From Lysobacter sp. ISL-50 (GTDB lineage Bacteria; Pseudomonadota; Gammaproteobacteria; Xanthomonadales; Xanthomonadaceae): a DNA stretch of 64,000 bases. A program made the translations under genes and the position numbers. Location of the stretch: contig NZ_JAGGRI010000038.1 of NCBI RefSeq assembly GCF_018612875.1, positions 1 to 64,000 of the forward strand, in the 5' to 3' direction. Each line of letters opens with the position of its first letter. Position 1 is the first letter of the stretch. This document shows, piece after piece, positions 34,972-43,287 of this stretch. The notes beneath the pieces are model-generated. The model did no database searches. It was given only the letters and a program-made list of their open reading frames with translations, and was not told the DNA's origin.

Positions 34972-37125
34972 ATGAGCACCGTGCGCCTCGAGGCGGTCAA
35001 GAATCCGGCGGCAGAGCAAGAGATCGCCCTGCAGCCCGCGTCCCAGGACATCTGGGACAAGAAGTACCGCCTCAAGACCAAGAGCGGCGAAGCGGTAGAC
35101 GCCGATATCGACGGCACCTATCTGCGAGTCGCCCGCGCTCTGGCCGATGCCGAGCCCAACGCCGAGAAGCAGCAGTACTGGTACGAGCGCTTCGCCTGGG
35201 CCCTGCGCCGCGGCGCGATCCCGGCCGGGCGCATCACCTCCAACGCCGGCGCCCTGGAACACAAGCCGGCGACCTCGACGATCAACTGCACCGTCTCGGG
35301 CACCATCGAAGACTCGATGGACGGCATCCTGGAGAAGGTCCACGAAGCCGGCCTCACCCTCAAGGCGGGTTGCGGCATCGGTTACGAATTCAGCACCCTG
35401 CGGCCGCGCGGCGCCTTCGTCGCCGGCGCCGGGGCGTACACGTCCGGTCCGATGTCCTTCATGGATATCTACGACAAGATGTGCTTCACCGTGTCCTCCG
35501 CCGGCGGCCGCCGCGGCGCCCAGATGGGCACCTTCGACGTCAGCCACCCCGACGTGAAGGACTTCATCCGCGCCAAGCGCGAAGACGGCCGCCTGCGCCA
35601 GTTCAACCTGTCGCTGCTGATCACCGACGGCTTCATGGACGCGGTGAAAGTGGACGCCGACTGGCCGCTGGTGTTCCCGGTCAACATCAAGGAGCGCGGC
35701 GACGTCGATCTGGACAACGCCGAGCAAGTGGTCTGGCGCGACTGGCCGACCGCGCGCAACTACATCTCGCGCGAAGACGGCCTGGTCGCCTGCAAGATCT
35801 ACGGCCACATCCGCGCCCGCCACCTGTGGGACATGATCATGGTCTCCACCTACGACTACGCCGAGCCCGGGTTCATCCTGATCGACCGCGTCAACGAGAT
35901 GAACAACAACTGGTGGTGCGAGACCATCCGCGCCACCAACCCCTGCGGCGAACAACCGCTGCCGCCCTACGGCGCCTGCCTGCTGGGTTCGGTCAACCTG
36001 ACCAAGTTCGTGCGCAACGCCTTCACCGACCGGGCCGAGTTCGACTGGGAGGAATACAAGGAAGTCGTGCGCGTGTTCACCCGCATGCTCGACAACGTGG
36101 TCGAAGTGAACGGACTGCCGCTGCAGCGCCAGCGCGACGAAATCATGCGCAAGCGCCGCCACGGCATGGGCTTCCTCGGCCTGGGCAGCACCGTGACCAT
36201 GCTCAAGATGAAGTACGGCTCGGAGCAGTCGTGCGAGTTCACCGAGCGCATCGCCCGCGAAATGGCCGTGGCCGGCTGGGAAATGGGCCTGGCGCTGGCC
36301 AAGGAGAAGGGCGCCGCCCCGATCATGGAAGAGCGCTTCGAGGTCACCGCCGAAATGCTGCGCAAGCGTCCGGAGATGAAGGCCGATGGCTGGAAGATCG
36401 GCCAGGAGATCCCGGGCAAGGTCCTGCACGCCAAGTACTCGCGCTACATGCAGCGGGTGGCCGAAGTGGCGCCGGAACTGGTCGAGGAACTGGCCGACAT
36501 CGGCAGCCGCTTCACCCACCACAGCTCGATCGCGCCGACCGGCACCATCTCGCTGTCGCTGGCCAACAACGCCTCCAACGGCATCGAGCCGTCCTTTGCC
36601 CATCACTACAGCCGCAACGTGATCCGCGAAGGCAAGAAGTCCAAGGAAAAGGTCGACGTCTATTCCTTCGAGCTGCTGGCCTACCGCGAGCTGATCAACG
36701 CCCGCGCCATGCCGTTCAGCGAAGAGGCCGACTCCAGGCTGCCCGACTACTTCATTTCCGCCGACGACATCAGCCCGAAAGAGCACGTCGATGTCCAGGC
36801 CGCTGCGCAGAAATGGGTCGACAGCTCGATTTCCAAGACCGCGAACGTCCCCACGGACTATCCGTACGAGGACTTCAAGGACATCTACCGCTACGCCCAC
36901 GAGCAAGGCCTGAAGGGTTGCACCACCTTCCGTTTCAACCCGGCCGCCTTCCAGGGCGTGCTGGTCAAGGAAGCGGACCTGGAGAACACCACCTACCGTT
37001 TCGAGCTCGAAGACGGCAGCGTGCTCGAGGTCAAGGGCAACGAACAGATCGAATACGACGGCGAGATGCACACCGCCGCGAACCTGTTCGACGCCCTGAA
37101 AGAAGGCTATTACGGCAAGTTCTGA
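34972..37125 (+). CDS. nrdJ: Adenosylcobalamin-dependent (class II) ribonucleotide reductase, catalytic subunit NrdJa
   Basis: This 717-residue enzyme reduces ribonucleotides to deoxyribonucleotides without oxygen, using B12. It has STINCTVSGTIEDSM with Cys106 and the radical-site loop NPCGEQPLPPYG with Cys325 and Glu327. It also has APTGTISLS and the ten-stranded barrel core, and lacks an N-terminal ATP-cone. The protein ends after GCTTFRFNPAAFQG and a short beta tail, with no C-terminal cysteine-rich part. That part is supplied by the NrdJb-like gene at 38074, so this is a split enzyme as in Pseudomonas aeruginosa. GAAGGAG lies 11 bases before the ATG. Confidence 0.93.
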   Translation: MSTVRLEAVKNPAAEQEIALQPASQDIWDKKYRLKTKSGEAVDADIDGTYLRVARALADAEPNAEKQQYWYERFAWALRRGAIPAGRITSNAGALEHKPATSTINCTVSGTIEDSMDGILEKVHEAGLTLKAGCGIGYEFSTLRPRGAFVAGAGAYTSGPMSFMDIYDKMCFTVSSAGGRRGAQMGTFDVSHPDVKDFIRAKREDGRLRQFNLSLLITDGFMDAVKVDADWPLVFPVNIKERGDVDLDNAEQVVWRDWPTARNYISREDGLVACKIYGHIRARHLWDMIMVSTYDYAEPGFILIDRVNEMNNNWWCETIRATNPCGEQPLPPYGACLLGSVNLTKFVRNAFTDRAEFDWEEYKEVVRVFTRMLDNVVEVNGLPLQRQRDEIMRKRRHGMGFLGLGSTVTMLKMKYGSEQSCEFTERIAREMAVAGWEMGLALAKEKGAAPIMEERFEVTAEMLRKRPEMKADGWKIGQEIPGKVLHAKYSRYMQRVAEVAPELVEELADIGSRFTHHSSIAPTGTISLSLANNASNGIEPSFAHHYSRNVIREGKKSKEKVDVYSFELLAYRELINARAMPFSEEADSRLPDYFISADDISPKEHVDVQAAAQKWVDSSISKTANVPTDYPYEDFKDIYRYAHEQGLKGCTTFRFNPAAFQGVLVKEADLENTTYRFELEDGSVLEVKGNEQIEYDGEMHTAANLFDALKEGYYGKF

Positions 37126-37440
37126 CGGCGCGCCCGCCGCGCGCGGCCCGGGAAGTCGGATCGATTCCGGGGACGCGCAAGGCGGGCGGTCGCATTCAGC
37201 CGCGGCGCCCGCCGAGCGTCTTCGCGCAGGCCCGCGACCGGTCCGGTCCGGCGTCCCGGGCCGGCGCCAACGACCGCCCCGGCAGCGCCGGTAACCGCGA
37301 CGAATCTCCCGGATGCGATCGGGTATCAGCCGCCACTGTTTTTCTCTCGCGCCACGGGTATAGCATCACTCCGGCAACACCCCGATTGCTGCACGTAGCC
37401 ACGCGTACCGCTATTAGAAATCGCCCACCAGGAGGGCATC
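37126..37440. other. Intergenic region between nrdJa and the histone-like gene
   Basis: About 315 bases. The first two thirds are GC-rich without a clear terminator; the last 100 bases are AT-richer and end in AGGAGG just before the next ATG, so a separate promoter for the histone-like gene is possible. Confidence 0.4.
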
Positions 37441-37947
37441 ATGAGCAACGGTAATGGAGTGACGGCAACCCTGACCCAGGCCGCCGAGAACGTGAAAGAA
37501 ACCGCGTCCAACATCGGCAGCGCCATCGCAACCCGCGCCGAGGAAGCCGTGGCCTCGGTCAAGAAGACCGCGACCAAGGCCCGCAAGGCCGCCAAGAAAG
37601 CCGTCGGCTCGGCGAAGAAGAAACTCGCCTCCGCCAGCGCCAAGGCCAAGAAGGAAGCCTCCGCGCTGAAGGACAAGGCCACCGGCAAGAAACCGGCCAA
37701 GAAGGCGGCGAAGAAGGCCGCAAAGAAAGCCGCGCCGAAAAAAGCCGCGAAGAAAGTAGCCAAGGCCGCGAAGAAGGCGGTCAAGGCCGTGAAGAAGACC
37801 GCGAAGAAGGCGGCCAAGAAGGTAGCGCCCAAGAAAGCCGCGACCAAGAAGGCGCCCGCGAAGAAAGCCGTGAAGAAGGCCGCCGCCAAGAAGGCGCCGG
37901 CGAAGAAGGCTGCGAAAAAAGCCGCCAAGAAAGCCGCCAAACGTTAA
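37441..37947 (+). CDS. Histone H1-like Lys/Ala-rich DNA-binding protein
   Basis: A 168-residue, strongly basic protein. The first ~40 residues ([20 protein letters not shown]) form a less charged helix. The rest is built from [13 protein letters not shown] and KAPAKKA repeats like the C-terminal tail of eukaryotic H1, bacterial AlgP and chlamydial Hc2. Such tails bind and compact DNA non-specifically. AGGAGG precedes the ATG. The gene lies between the two halves of the class II ribonucleotide reductase on the same strand, which suggests co-expression with DNA precursor supply. Confidence 0.88.
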   Translation: MSNGNGVTATLTQAAENVKETASNIGSAIATRAEEAVASVKKTATKARKAAKKAVGSAKKKLASASAKAKKEASALKDKATGKKPAKKAAKKAAKKAAPKKAAKKVAKAAKKAVKAVKKTAKKAAKKVAPKKAATKKAPAKKAVKKAAAKKAPAKKAAKKAAKKAAKR

Positions 37948-37964
37948 GCCTCAACGCTCCATTC

Positions 37965-37997
37965 CCTCTCCCGCTTGGCGGGAGAGGGCTAGGGTGA
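37965..37997. repeat. CTCTCCCGC/GCGGGAGAG palindrome
   Basis: CCCTCTCCCGCTTGGCGGGA followed by GAGGG is the same dispersed hairpin found four times between lipB and lipA. It lies 18 bases after the histone-like gene and could end or stabilise that transcript. Confidence 0.7.
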
Positions 37998-38073
37998 GGG
38001 CCGCCCCAGCCGCGCCGCACCCGTTCCAGCGTCACCCCACACCAGAACACGCAACGCAGTAGGAGTCGGGCCC

Positions 38074-38862
38074 ATGGCCGTCAAGATCGAAAAGAAAATC
38101 AAGGGCTACAGCGTCGTCACCCCGGAAGACAAGGCGAAGGAAGCGGCGAAGGCAGCCGCGGCCAGCGCCGCGGCCGTGAAGGCCGAGGAACTGCCGGCGG
38201 ACAACGTCATCCAGATGCACGAACGCATCGAGCGTCCCGAGATCCTGATCGGCTCGACCTACAAGATCAAATCGCCGCTGTTCGAGCACGCCTTGTACGT
38301 GACCATCAACGACATCGTGCTCAACGCCGGCACCGAACACGAATCGCGCCGGCCGTTCGAGATCTTCATCAACTCCAAGAACATGGACCACTTCCAGTGG
38401 ATCGTGGCGCTCACGCGGATCATGTCGGCGGTGTTCCGCAAGGGCGGCGACGTGACCTTCCTGGTCGATGAAATGAAGGCGGTGTTCGACCCGCGCGGCG
38501 GCTACTTCAAGGCCGGCGGGGTTTACATGCCGTCCTTGGTGGCCGAGATGGGCGCCATCGTCGAAGACCACCTCAAGTCGATCGGCATGATCCACGACCC
38601 GGAGATGAGCGACGCCCAGCGCGAACTCATCGCCGAGAAGCGCGCCGCCTACGAACAGCGCGGCGCAAAAAAAAACGCTGAAGTAACCCGTTCGGCCAGC
38701 ATCACCGTGGTCGAGCCGCGCAACGAAGATGTCACCGTCACCGGCGACGGCGCCTCGTTCCCGCCTTCGGCCACGGTCTGCCACAAGTGCAGCACCAAGG
38801 CGCTGGTGCTGATGGACGGCTGCGCGACCTGCCTCAACTGCGGTTATTCGAAATGCGGTTGA
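38074..38862 (+). CDS. nrdJb: Class II ribonucleotide reductase small part NrdJb (TSCPD and zinc-ribbon protein)
   Basis: A 262-residue protein. After a helical, Ala-rich start, residues ~55-185 form a TSCPD-type domain (GSTYKIKSPLFEHALYVTIN and RPFEIFINSKN). The C-terminus has a cysteine cluster (CHKC ... CATCLNCGYSKCG) with the CxxC pattern that passes electrons to the active site and may bind zinc. In P. aeruginosa the separate NrdJb protein is required for activity of NrdJa. Same strand as nrdJa but separated from it by the histone-like gene. A terminator follows. Confidence 0.88.
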   Translation: MAVKIEKKIKGYSVVTPEDKAKEAAKAAAASAAAVKAEELPADNVIQMHERIERPEILIGSTYKIKSPLFEHALYVTINDIVLNAGTEHESRRPFEIFINSKNMDHFQWIVALTRIMSAVFRKGGDVTFLVDEMKAVFDPRGGYFKAGGVYMPSLVAEMGAIVEDHLKSIGMIHDPEMSDAQRELIAEKRAAYEQRGAKKNAEVTRSASITVVEPRNEDVTVTGDGASFPPSATVCHKCSTKALVLMDGCATCLNCGYSKCG

Positions 38863-38904
38863 GGGGGCTTCGGCCGGCGGCTTGATCGACGGCTTGAATA
38901 CACG

Positions 38905-38936
38905 AAGGGCTCCCACGCGGGAGCCCTTCTTTTTTG
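38905..38936 (+). terminator. Rho-independent terminator after nrdJb
   Basis: AAGGGCTCC-loop-GGAGCCCTT is followed by CTTTTTT. It lies between convergent genes. Confidence 0.9.
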
Positions 38937-38958
38937 TCCACGAGCGCCGACGCCCGCT

Positions 38959-41190
38959 TCAAAACCGATACGTAACCGCCACCCGCACATTGCGCGGCTC
39001 GCCCCAGGTGTAGGTGCTGTAGGCGTCGAAGATCGTGTAATAGCGCTTGTCGAACAGGTTGCCGATGTTAAGCGTCGCCGACAGTTGCTCGCTGACCTGA
39101 TAGCGCGCCATCGCGTCGAACACCCAATAGGGCTGGGTGCGGTGTTCGATCGTGCCGAGCGTCGGGTGCGGGATATCACCCCAGGTCGGGCTCTGCCAGC
39201 GCGCGCCGCCGCCGACGGTCCAGCCCTGCAGGCCGCCGCGCAGGCGATAGCTGGTGTGCACGCTGAACTGATCTTCCGGTTCCAGCGTTGAAATCTTGCC
39301 GCCGTCCTTGCGCGCGATCTTGTGCGCGTAGCCGCCCTGGATCTGCCAGCCCGGGCGCAGTTGGCCGGACAGTTCCAGCTCATAACCCTCGGTGCGCACG
39401 CCGGGCAAAGCGCGATAGGCGATGCCGCCGCTGGGCGTGCGGCCGCCGGTCGGGTCGGGGTAGTTGTCCTGATCGAGCCGGAACACGGCGGCGCTGGCGT
39501 TGAGGCGGCCGTCGTGGAACTCGCCCTTCAGGCCCAGCTCGTAGTTGCGGCCTTCAAGAGGATCGAGCCGGCGTCCTTGCTCGTCCTGATTGCTCTGCGG
39601 CTTGAAGATGCTGCTGTAGCTGACGAAGGCGGACAGGTTGTCGTTGAGGTCGTAGACCGCGCCGGCGTAGGGCACCAGGATACCGCTCTTGTCGATATCC
39701 ACGGCCTTGTAGTTGGCGATGCGGCTGCCGACGATGACCTTCAACGGATCGGCCACATCGAAGCGGCCGACGATGTAGGCGCCGCTCTCGCGGGTGACTT
39801 CGTCGTTGGCGAACGCCGGCACCCACGCCGGTTCCGGGATATCGCCGTTCCAGCTGCGGTAGTCGGGCACTTGCAGCGGATAGTCGGCCGGCGCGAAGTA
39901 GCCGTCGTTGGTCCAGCGCTTGCGCGACACGCTGCCGCCGATCACCAGCTCGTGCTCGCGGCCCAGCCAGGCGAACTTGCCGCTGAGGTAGACATCGGCC
40001 GCGTTGCTGACGGTCTTGCCGATGTACTGGCCCAGCCACAGGCCGACGCCGGTGCCGGTGACCGGATCGGGATTGCCGGATGCGCCGGCGCCGAGCGCGG
40101 CGTCGTAGCCGTTGACCTGATGGTTGAGCTGCAGCTTGGCGACCCAGTCGTTGCCAAAGTGGTGTTCCAGCGTGGCGAAGCCGGTGCGGGTGTACTGGCG
40201 CCAGCGGCTCCAGCGCGCGCCGTTGTTGAACGAGCGCGGCTTGCGATTGAAATCGCCGCGGCTGTCCAGCAGCGGGATGCCGCCCCAGCTGGAACCGCGC
40301 GGATCGCTGTCCTGATAATCGGCGCCGACGGTCAGCAGCGTGGCCTCGCCGATATCGGCTTCCAGCACGCCGTACAGCACCTCGGTCCGGCGCTGATAGT
40401 GATCGGTGTGCGCATGCGCGTCCTGGTAGGTGGCGACGGCGCGGCCGCGGATGCGGCCGTCGGCGCTGAGCGGCCCGCCGATATCGAACTCGCCGCGGTA
40501 GTCGTCCCAGGAACCGGCGCCGAGCGTGACGCTGCCGCGTACTTCGTTGCGCGAAGGCTTCTTGCGGATCAGGTTGATGGTGGCGCCGGGATCGCCGATG
40601 CCGGTCAGCAGTCCGGTCGCGCCCTTGAGCACTTCGACGCGGTCGTAGATCGCCATGTCGCTGAGCGTGTTGCCGGCCGAGTAGGCCGAATCGCGCTGCA
40701 TCGGAATGCCGTCGTACTGGAAGTTGTTCACCGGGAAGCCGCGCGCGTAGTACTCGGTGCGCTCGCTGTCGTAGGTGACGATGCTCAGCCCGGGCGTGAC
40801 GCGCACGACATCGTCGATGCCGGTCAGGCCGAAGTCGTCCATTTCCTGACGGGTGATGACGCTGATCGTCTGCGGCGTCTGCCGCGGCGTCAGCACCAGG
40901 CGGGTGGCGGTGGCGATGGTGCCCGGCGTGTAGGCGCCGCTGCCTTCGGTGACGGTGCCGAGCTGGTTGGCGGTGACCCGCACCGTTTCCAGGGTCTGCG
41001 CGTCGTCCGGCGACGGCGGCGCGGGTTCATCGGCGGCCCTCGGCGACTGCGCCCAGGCGGCGCCGGCGCCGCTCAGGCCGAGCGCGCCGGCCGTGAGCGC
41101 GATGCGCAGGCAGGCGCTCAGCGACCGCGCGGAGGCGGCGCGGAACAAGGGATGAGGAGGGAGCCCACGCAGGGCGTAACGAACGGACAT
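38959..41190 (-). CDS. TonB-dependent siderophore receptor
   Basis: A 743-residue outer-membrane receptor. A signal peptide ends at AAWA-Q. The plug domain has TPQTISVITRQEMDDFGLTG, TYDSERTEYYARGFPVNNFQ and YDRVEVLKGATGLLTGIGDP. These match the FhuE/FpvA-like ferric-siderophore group. The beta-barrel follows and ends in VAVTYRF with the terminal Phe needed for outer-membrane assembly. No regulatory signalling extension of the FecA/FpvA kind is evident. I see no good Fur box upstream. It lies 3.7 kb from the NRPS gene, so a link to that product is possible but unproven. Confidence 0.92.
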   Translation of the reverse strand: MSVRYALRGLPPHPLFRAASARSLSACLRIALTAGALGLSGAGAAWAQSPRAADEPAPPSPDDAQTLETVRVTANQLGTVTEGSGAYTPGTIATATRLVLTPRQTPQTISVITRQEMDDFGLTGIDDVVRVTPGLSIVTYDSERTEYYARGFPVNNFQYDGIPMQRDSAYSAGNTLSDMAIYDRVEVLKGATGLLTGIGDPGATINLIRKKPSRNEVRGSVTLGAGSWDDYRGEFDIGGPLSADGRIRGRAVATYQDAHAHTDHYQRRTEVLYGVLEADIGEATLLTVGADYQDSDPRGSSWGGIPLLDSRGDFNRKPRSFNNGARWSRWRQYTRTGFATLEHHFGNDWVAKLQLNHQVNGYDAALGAGASGNPDPVTGTGVGLWLGQYIGKTVSNAADVYLSGKFAWLGREHELVIGGSVSRKRWTNDGYFAPADYPLQVPDYRSWNGDIPEPAWVPAFANDEVTRESGAYIVGRFDVADPLKVIVGSRIANYKAVDIDKSGILVPYAGAVYDLNDNLSAFVSYSSIFKPQSNQDEQGRRLDPLEGRNYELGLKGEFHDGRLNASAAVFRLDQDNYPDPTGGRTPSGGIAYRALPGVRTEGYELELSGQLRPGWQIQGGYAHKIARKDGGKISTLEPEDQFSVHTSYRLRGGLQGWTVGGGARWQSPTWGDIPHPTLGTIEHRTQPYWVFDAMARYQVSEQLSATLNIGNLFDKRYYTIFDAYSTYTWGEPRNVRVAVTYRF

Positions 41191-41430
41191 GGCAAGCGCT
41201 TCCAGAGAGAGTGGTTCCTCTGGCGGCGGCTCGAGGGGACGTCGCGCGCGGGCGGAAGCCGCGGCGGTGGCGATTATATGGCCAATCCGGGTCGTGGTGA
41301 TCGCGAGCCGCCTTCAGCGTCTCCGCCACGCGCGACGACGGCGACGTGCCGGCGGTCGTCCGGCGCGCGCCGCGATGGCCGGACGATGCCGCCGCGCGCG
41401 CGGGTTCCGTCGTTGATCCGCGGAACGGGT

Positions 41431-41715
41431 TCAGCGCGCCCGCGCCCGGGCGAAGCCCATGTAGGAAATCGACAAGTCGTCGCTGCGCTTGAGTTTCAGC
41501 TTCGAGCCCAACTCGGCGAAGCTCATGCGTCCGAGCTTGTTGCGCACCAGGGCGTTGAGCGCGGTCAATGGATTGATGTCCGGTGACAGGCCGGCGAATT
41601 CGTGTTCGCGCAGGCCATGGCGATTCATCGACGCGGCCAGTTCGTGCGGACGGATGAACTTGTTCCCGACGTGGGCATCGCGCGGGATCGGCCGGGTGAG
41701 GCTGGAATTAATCAA
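41431..41715 (-). pseudogene. Remnant of a UbiG-like methyltransferase (C-terminal fragment)
   Basis: A 94-residue reading frame. Residues 9-43 resemble the end of UbiG-type SAM methyltransferases: PIPRDAHVGNKFIRPHELAA and NRHGLREHEFAGLSP correspond to the family's LPRGTH-x-KFIRPSEL and GL...GLxYNPL region, and the frame ends in a SISYMGFA segment like the family C-terminus. All SAM-binding motifs (about the first 150 residues) are missing. Upstream the sequence changes abruptly to an AT-rich stretch (41705-41740). A decayed or recombined fragment is most likely; a short functional protein cannot be excluded. Confidence 0.55.
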
Positions 41716-41793
41716 TTAGCTATTTTGTTAATTATTGTGTAAGGTACGCCCAACGCAGCGGCATTTCCAGCGCGAGCCTGAAAGGAGCCAGCC

Positions 41794-42237
41794 ATGAGTC
41801 GGGAATCGGAAGCAGGGCCGGGACGCGGGGACGTCTGGCTGGTCTACGACGGCGAATGTCCGCTGTGCAACGCCTACTGCAAGCATGCGCGCGTGAGCGA
41901 GGCCGTCGGCCGGCTGCATCTGGTCGATGCGCGCGAACCGGGCGCGTTGATGGACGAAATCACCGCGGCCGGGCTGGATATCGACCAGGGCATGGTCCTC
42001 AAGTTCGAGAACGTCATGTACTACGGCCCGGAGGCGATCCGGATGCTGACCTTGCTGAGCACGCCGTCGGGTTACTTCAATCGCATCAGTTACTGGTTTT
42101 TCGGCGGAACCCGGCGCGCGCGGATCTTCTATCCGCTGAGCAAGGCGATCCGCAATCTGGTGCTCAAGCTGCTGGGCATCCGCTACATCGACAATCTGAA
42201 GACCGCGCCCGGATCGCCGCCGGCGAACGCGCGCTGA
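41794..42237 (+). CDS. DCC-family thiol oxidoreductase-like protein (DUF393)
   Basis: A 147-residue protein with the defining start LVYDGECPLCNAYCKHARV, in which the CxxC-type pair lies in a thioredoxin-like context, and VDAREPGALMDEI. The family is widespread and presumed redox-active, but its role is not established. The C-terminal region is weakly hydrophobic (YFNRISYWFFGG). The gene is divergent from the methyltransferase remnant, with an AT-rich gap that probably holds its promoter. Confidence 0.82.
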   Translation: MSRESEAGPGRGDVWLVYDGECPLCNAYCKHARVSEAVGRLHLVDAREPGALMDEITAAGLDIDQGMVLKFENVMYYGPEAIRMLTLLSTPSGYFNRISYWFFGGTRRARIFYPLSKAIRNLVLKLLGIRYIDNLKTAPGSPPANAR

Positions 42238-42261
42238 CCGGCGCGAGCGACGGCCGGCGCA

Positions 42262-43287
42262 TCAGATCCAGGACTGATCGACCAACTCGCGCTTGATATA
42301 GGCGTAATAGATCGGGCCGGCGATAAGGCCGGGGATGCCGAACGCCGCTTCCATCATCAGCATCGCCAGCAGCAGCTCCCAGGCGCGCGCCTTGATTTCG
42401 CCGCCGACGATCCGCGCGTTGAGGAAGTATTCCAGCTTGTGGATCAGCACCAGATAGACCAGCGCGGTGATCGCGACATAGATCGACACCGACAGCGCGG
42501 CGATGGTGATCAGGGTGTTCGAGATCAGATTGCCCACCACCGGCAACAGGCCGGCGATGAAGGTCACCACGATCAGCGTCTTCGCCATCGGCACGTGGAT
42601 GCCGAACAGCGGCAGCACGATCAGCAGGAACACCGCGGTGAACGCGGTATTGAGCGCGGATATCTTGATCTGCGCGAACACCACCCGGCGGAACGCATCC
42701 GACAGGCGGCTGACCCGCGCCAGCAATTCCTGCCCGAGCGGGCCCAGGTGCAGCGCCGGCAGTTCTTCCTGCAGCGCGATCATCGCGCCCAGCACCATGC
42801 CCACCAGCAGGCGCGCGCTCAACTGCGCGGCTTCGGCGCCGACCAGGCTCAACTCGCCGCGATGCTCGTCCAGCCAGGCATTGAGCCCGCGCTTGAGGTC
42901 GGACATGTCGTCGGGCAGGTAGGGCTGCGCCCACAGCGGAACCTGATTGCGCGAGGCGTCGATGACGTCCATCAGCCGCGCCAGCAGCGCCTGTTCGCCG
43001 CCGGTGTCGGCGCGGAAGAACGCGATCAGGCCCAGGGTGGCCAGGGTCAGGAAGCCGATGATCAGGATCGCCAGCAACGCCACCGCGATCAGCCGGGCGC
43101 GGCGTCCGCGTACTTTGCGATCGACCAGCGGCGCCAGAACGTGGATCAACTGGAACACCAGCAGACCGGCCAGCACCGCGCTCAACAGTCCGAGCCGCAG
43201 AATCAGGAACAATCCGATCAGGGCCAGTATCCAGGCCGCGATGCGGGCGGGCGGCGCGTTCGAACGCGTTTCGGACACTGTCGACAT
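42262..43287 (-). CDS. AI-2E transporter family membrane protein
   Basis: A 341-residue permease with about seven to eight helices (IAAWILALIGLFLILRLGLL; GLLPVVGNLISNTLITIAAL). It is distantly similar to the product at 29366-30565 but has no long N-terminal leader. The conserved HKLEYFLNARIVGGEIKARA segment corresponds to the IESQAVTPIVLG region of classic members. Substrate is unknown. It is the last clear gene before the NRPS cluster and points away from it. Confidence 0.85.
   Translation of the reverse strand: MSTVSETRSNAPPARIAAWILALIGLFLILRLGLLSAVLAGLLVFQLIHVLAPLVDRKVRGRRARLIAVALLAILIIGFLTLATLGLIAFFRADTGGEQALLARLMDVIDASRNQVPLWAQPYLPDDMSDLKRGLNAWLDEHRGELSLVGAEAAQLSARLLVGMVLGAMIALQEELPALHLGPLGQELLARVSRLSDAFRRVVFAQIKISALNTAFTAVFLLIVLPLFGIHVPMAKTLIVVTFIAGLLPVVGNLISNTLITIAALSVSIYVAITALVYLVLIHKLEYFLNARIVGGEIKARAWELLLAMLMMEAAFGIPGLIAGPIYYAYIKRELVDQSWI

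Noticed and set aside
41191-41430. Fur box upstream of the TonB-dependent receptor
   Set aside because: The only AT-rich piece (GCGATTATATGG near 41270) does not resemble the GATAATGATAATCATTATC pattern.
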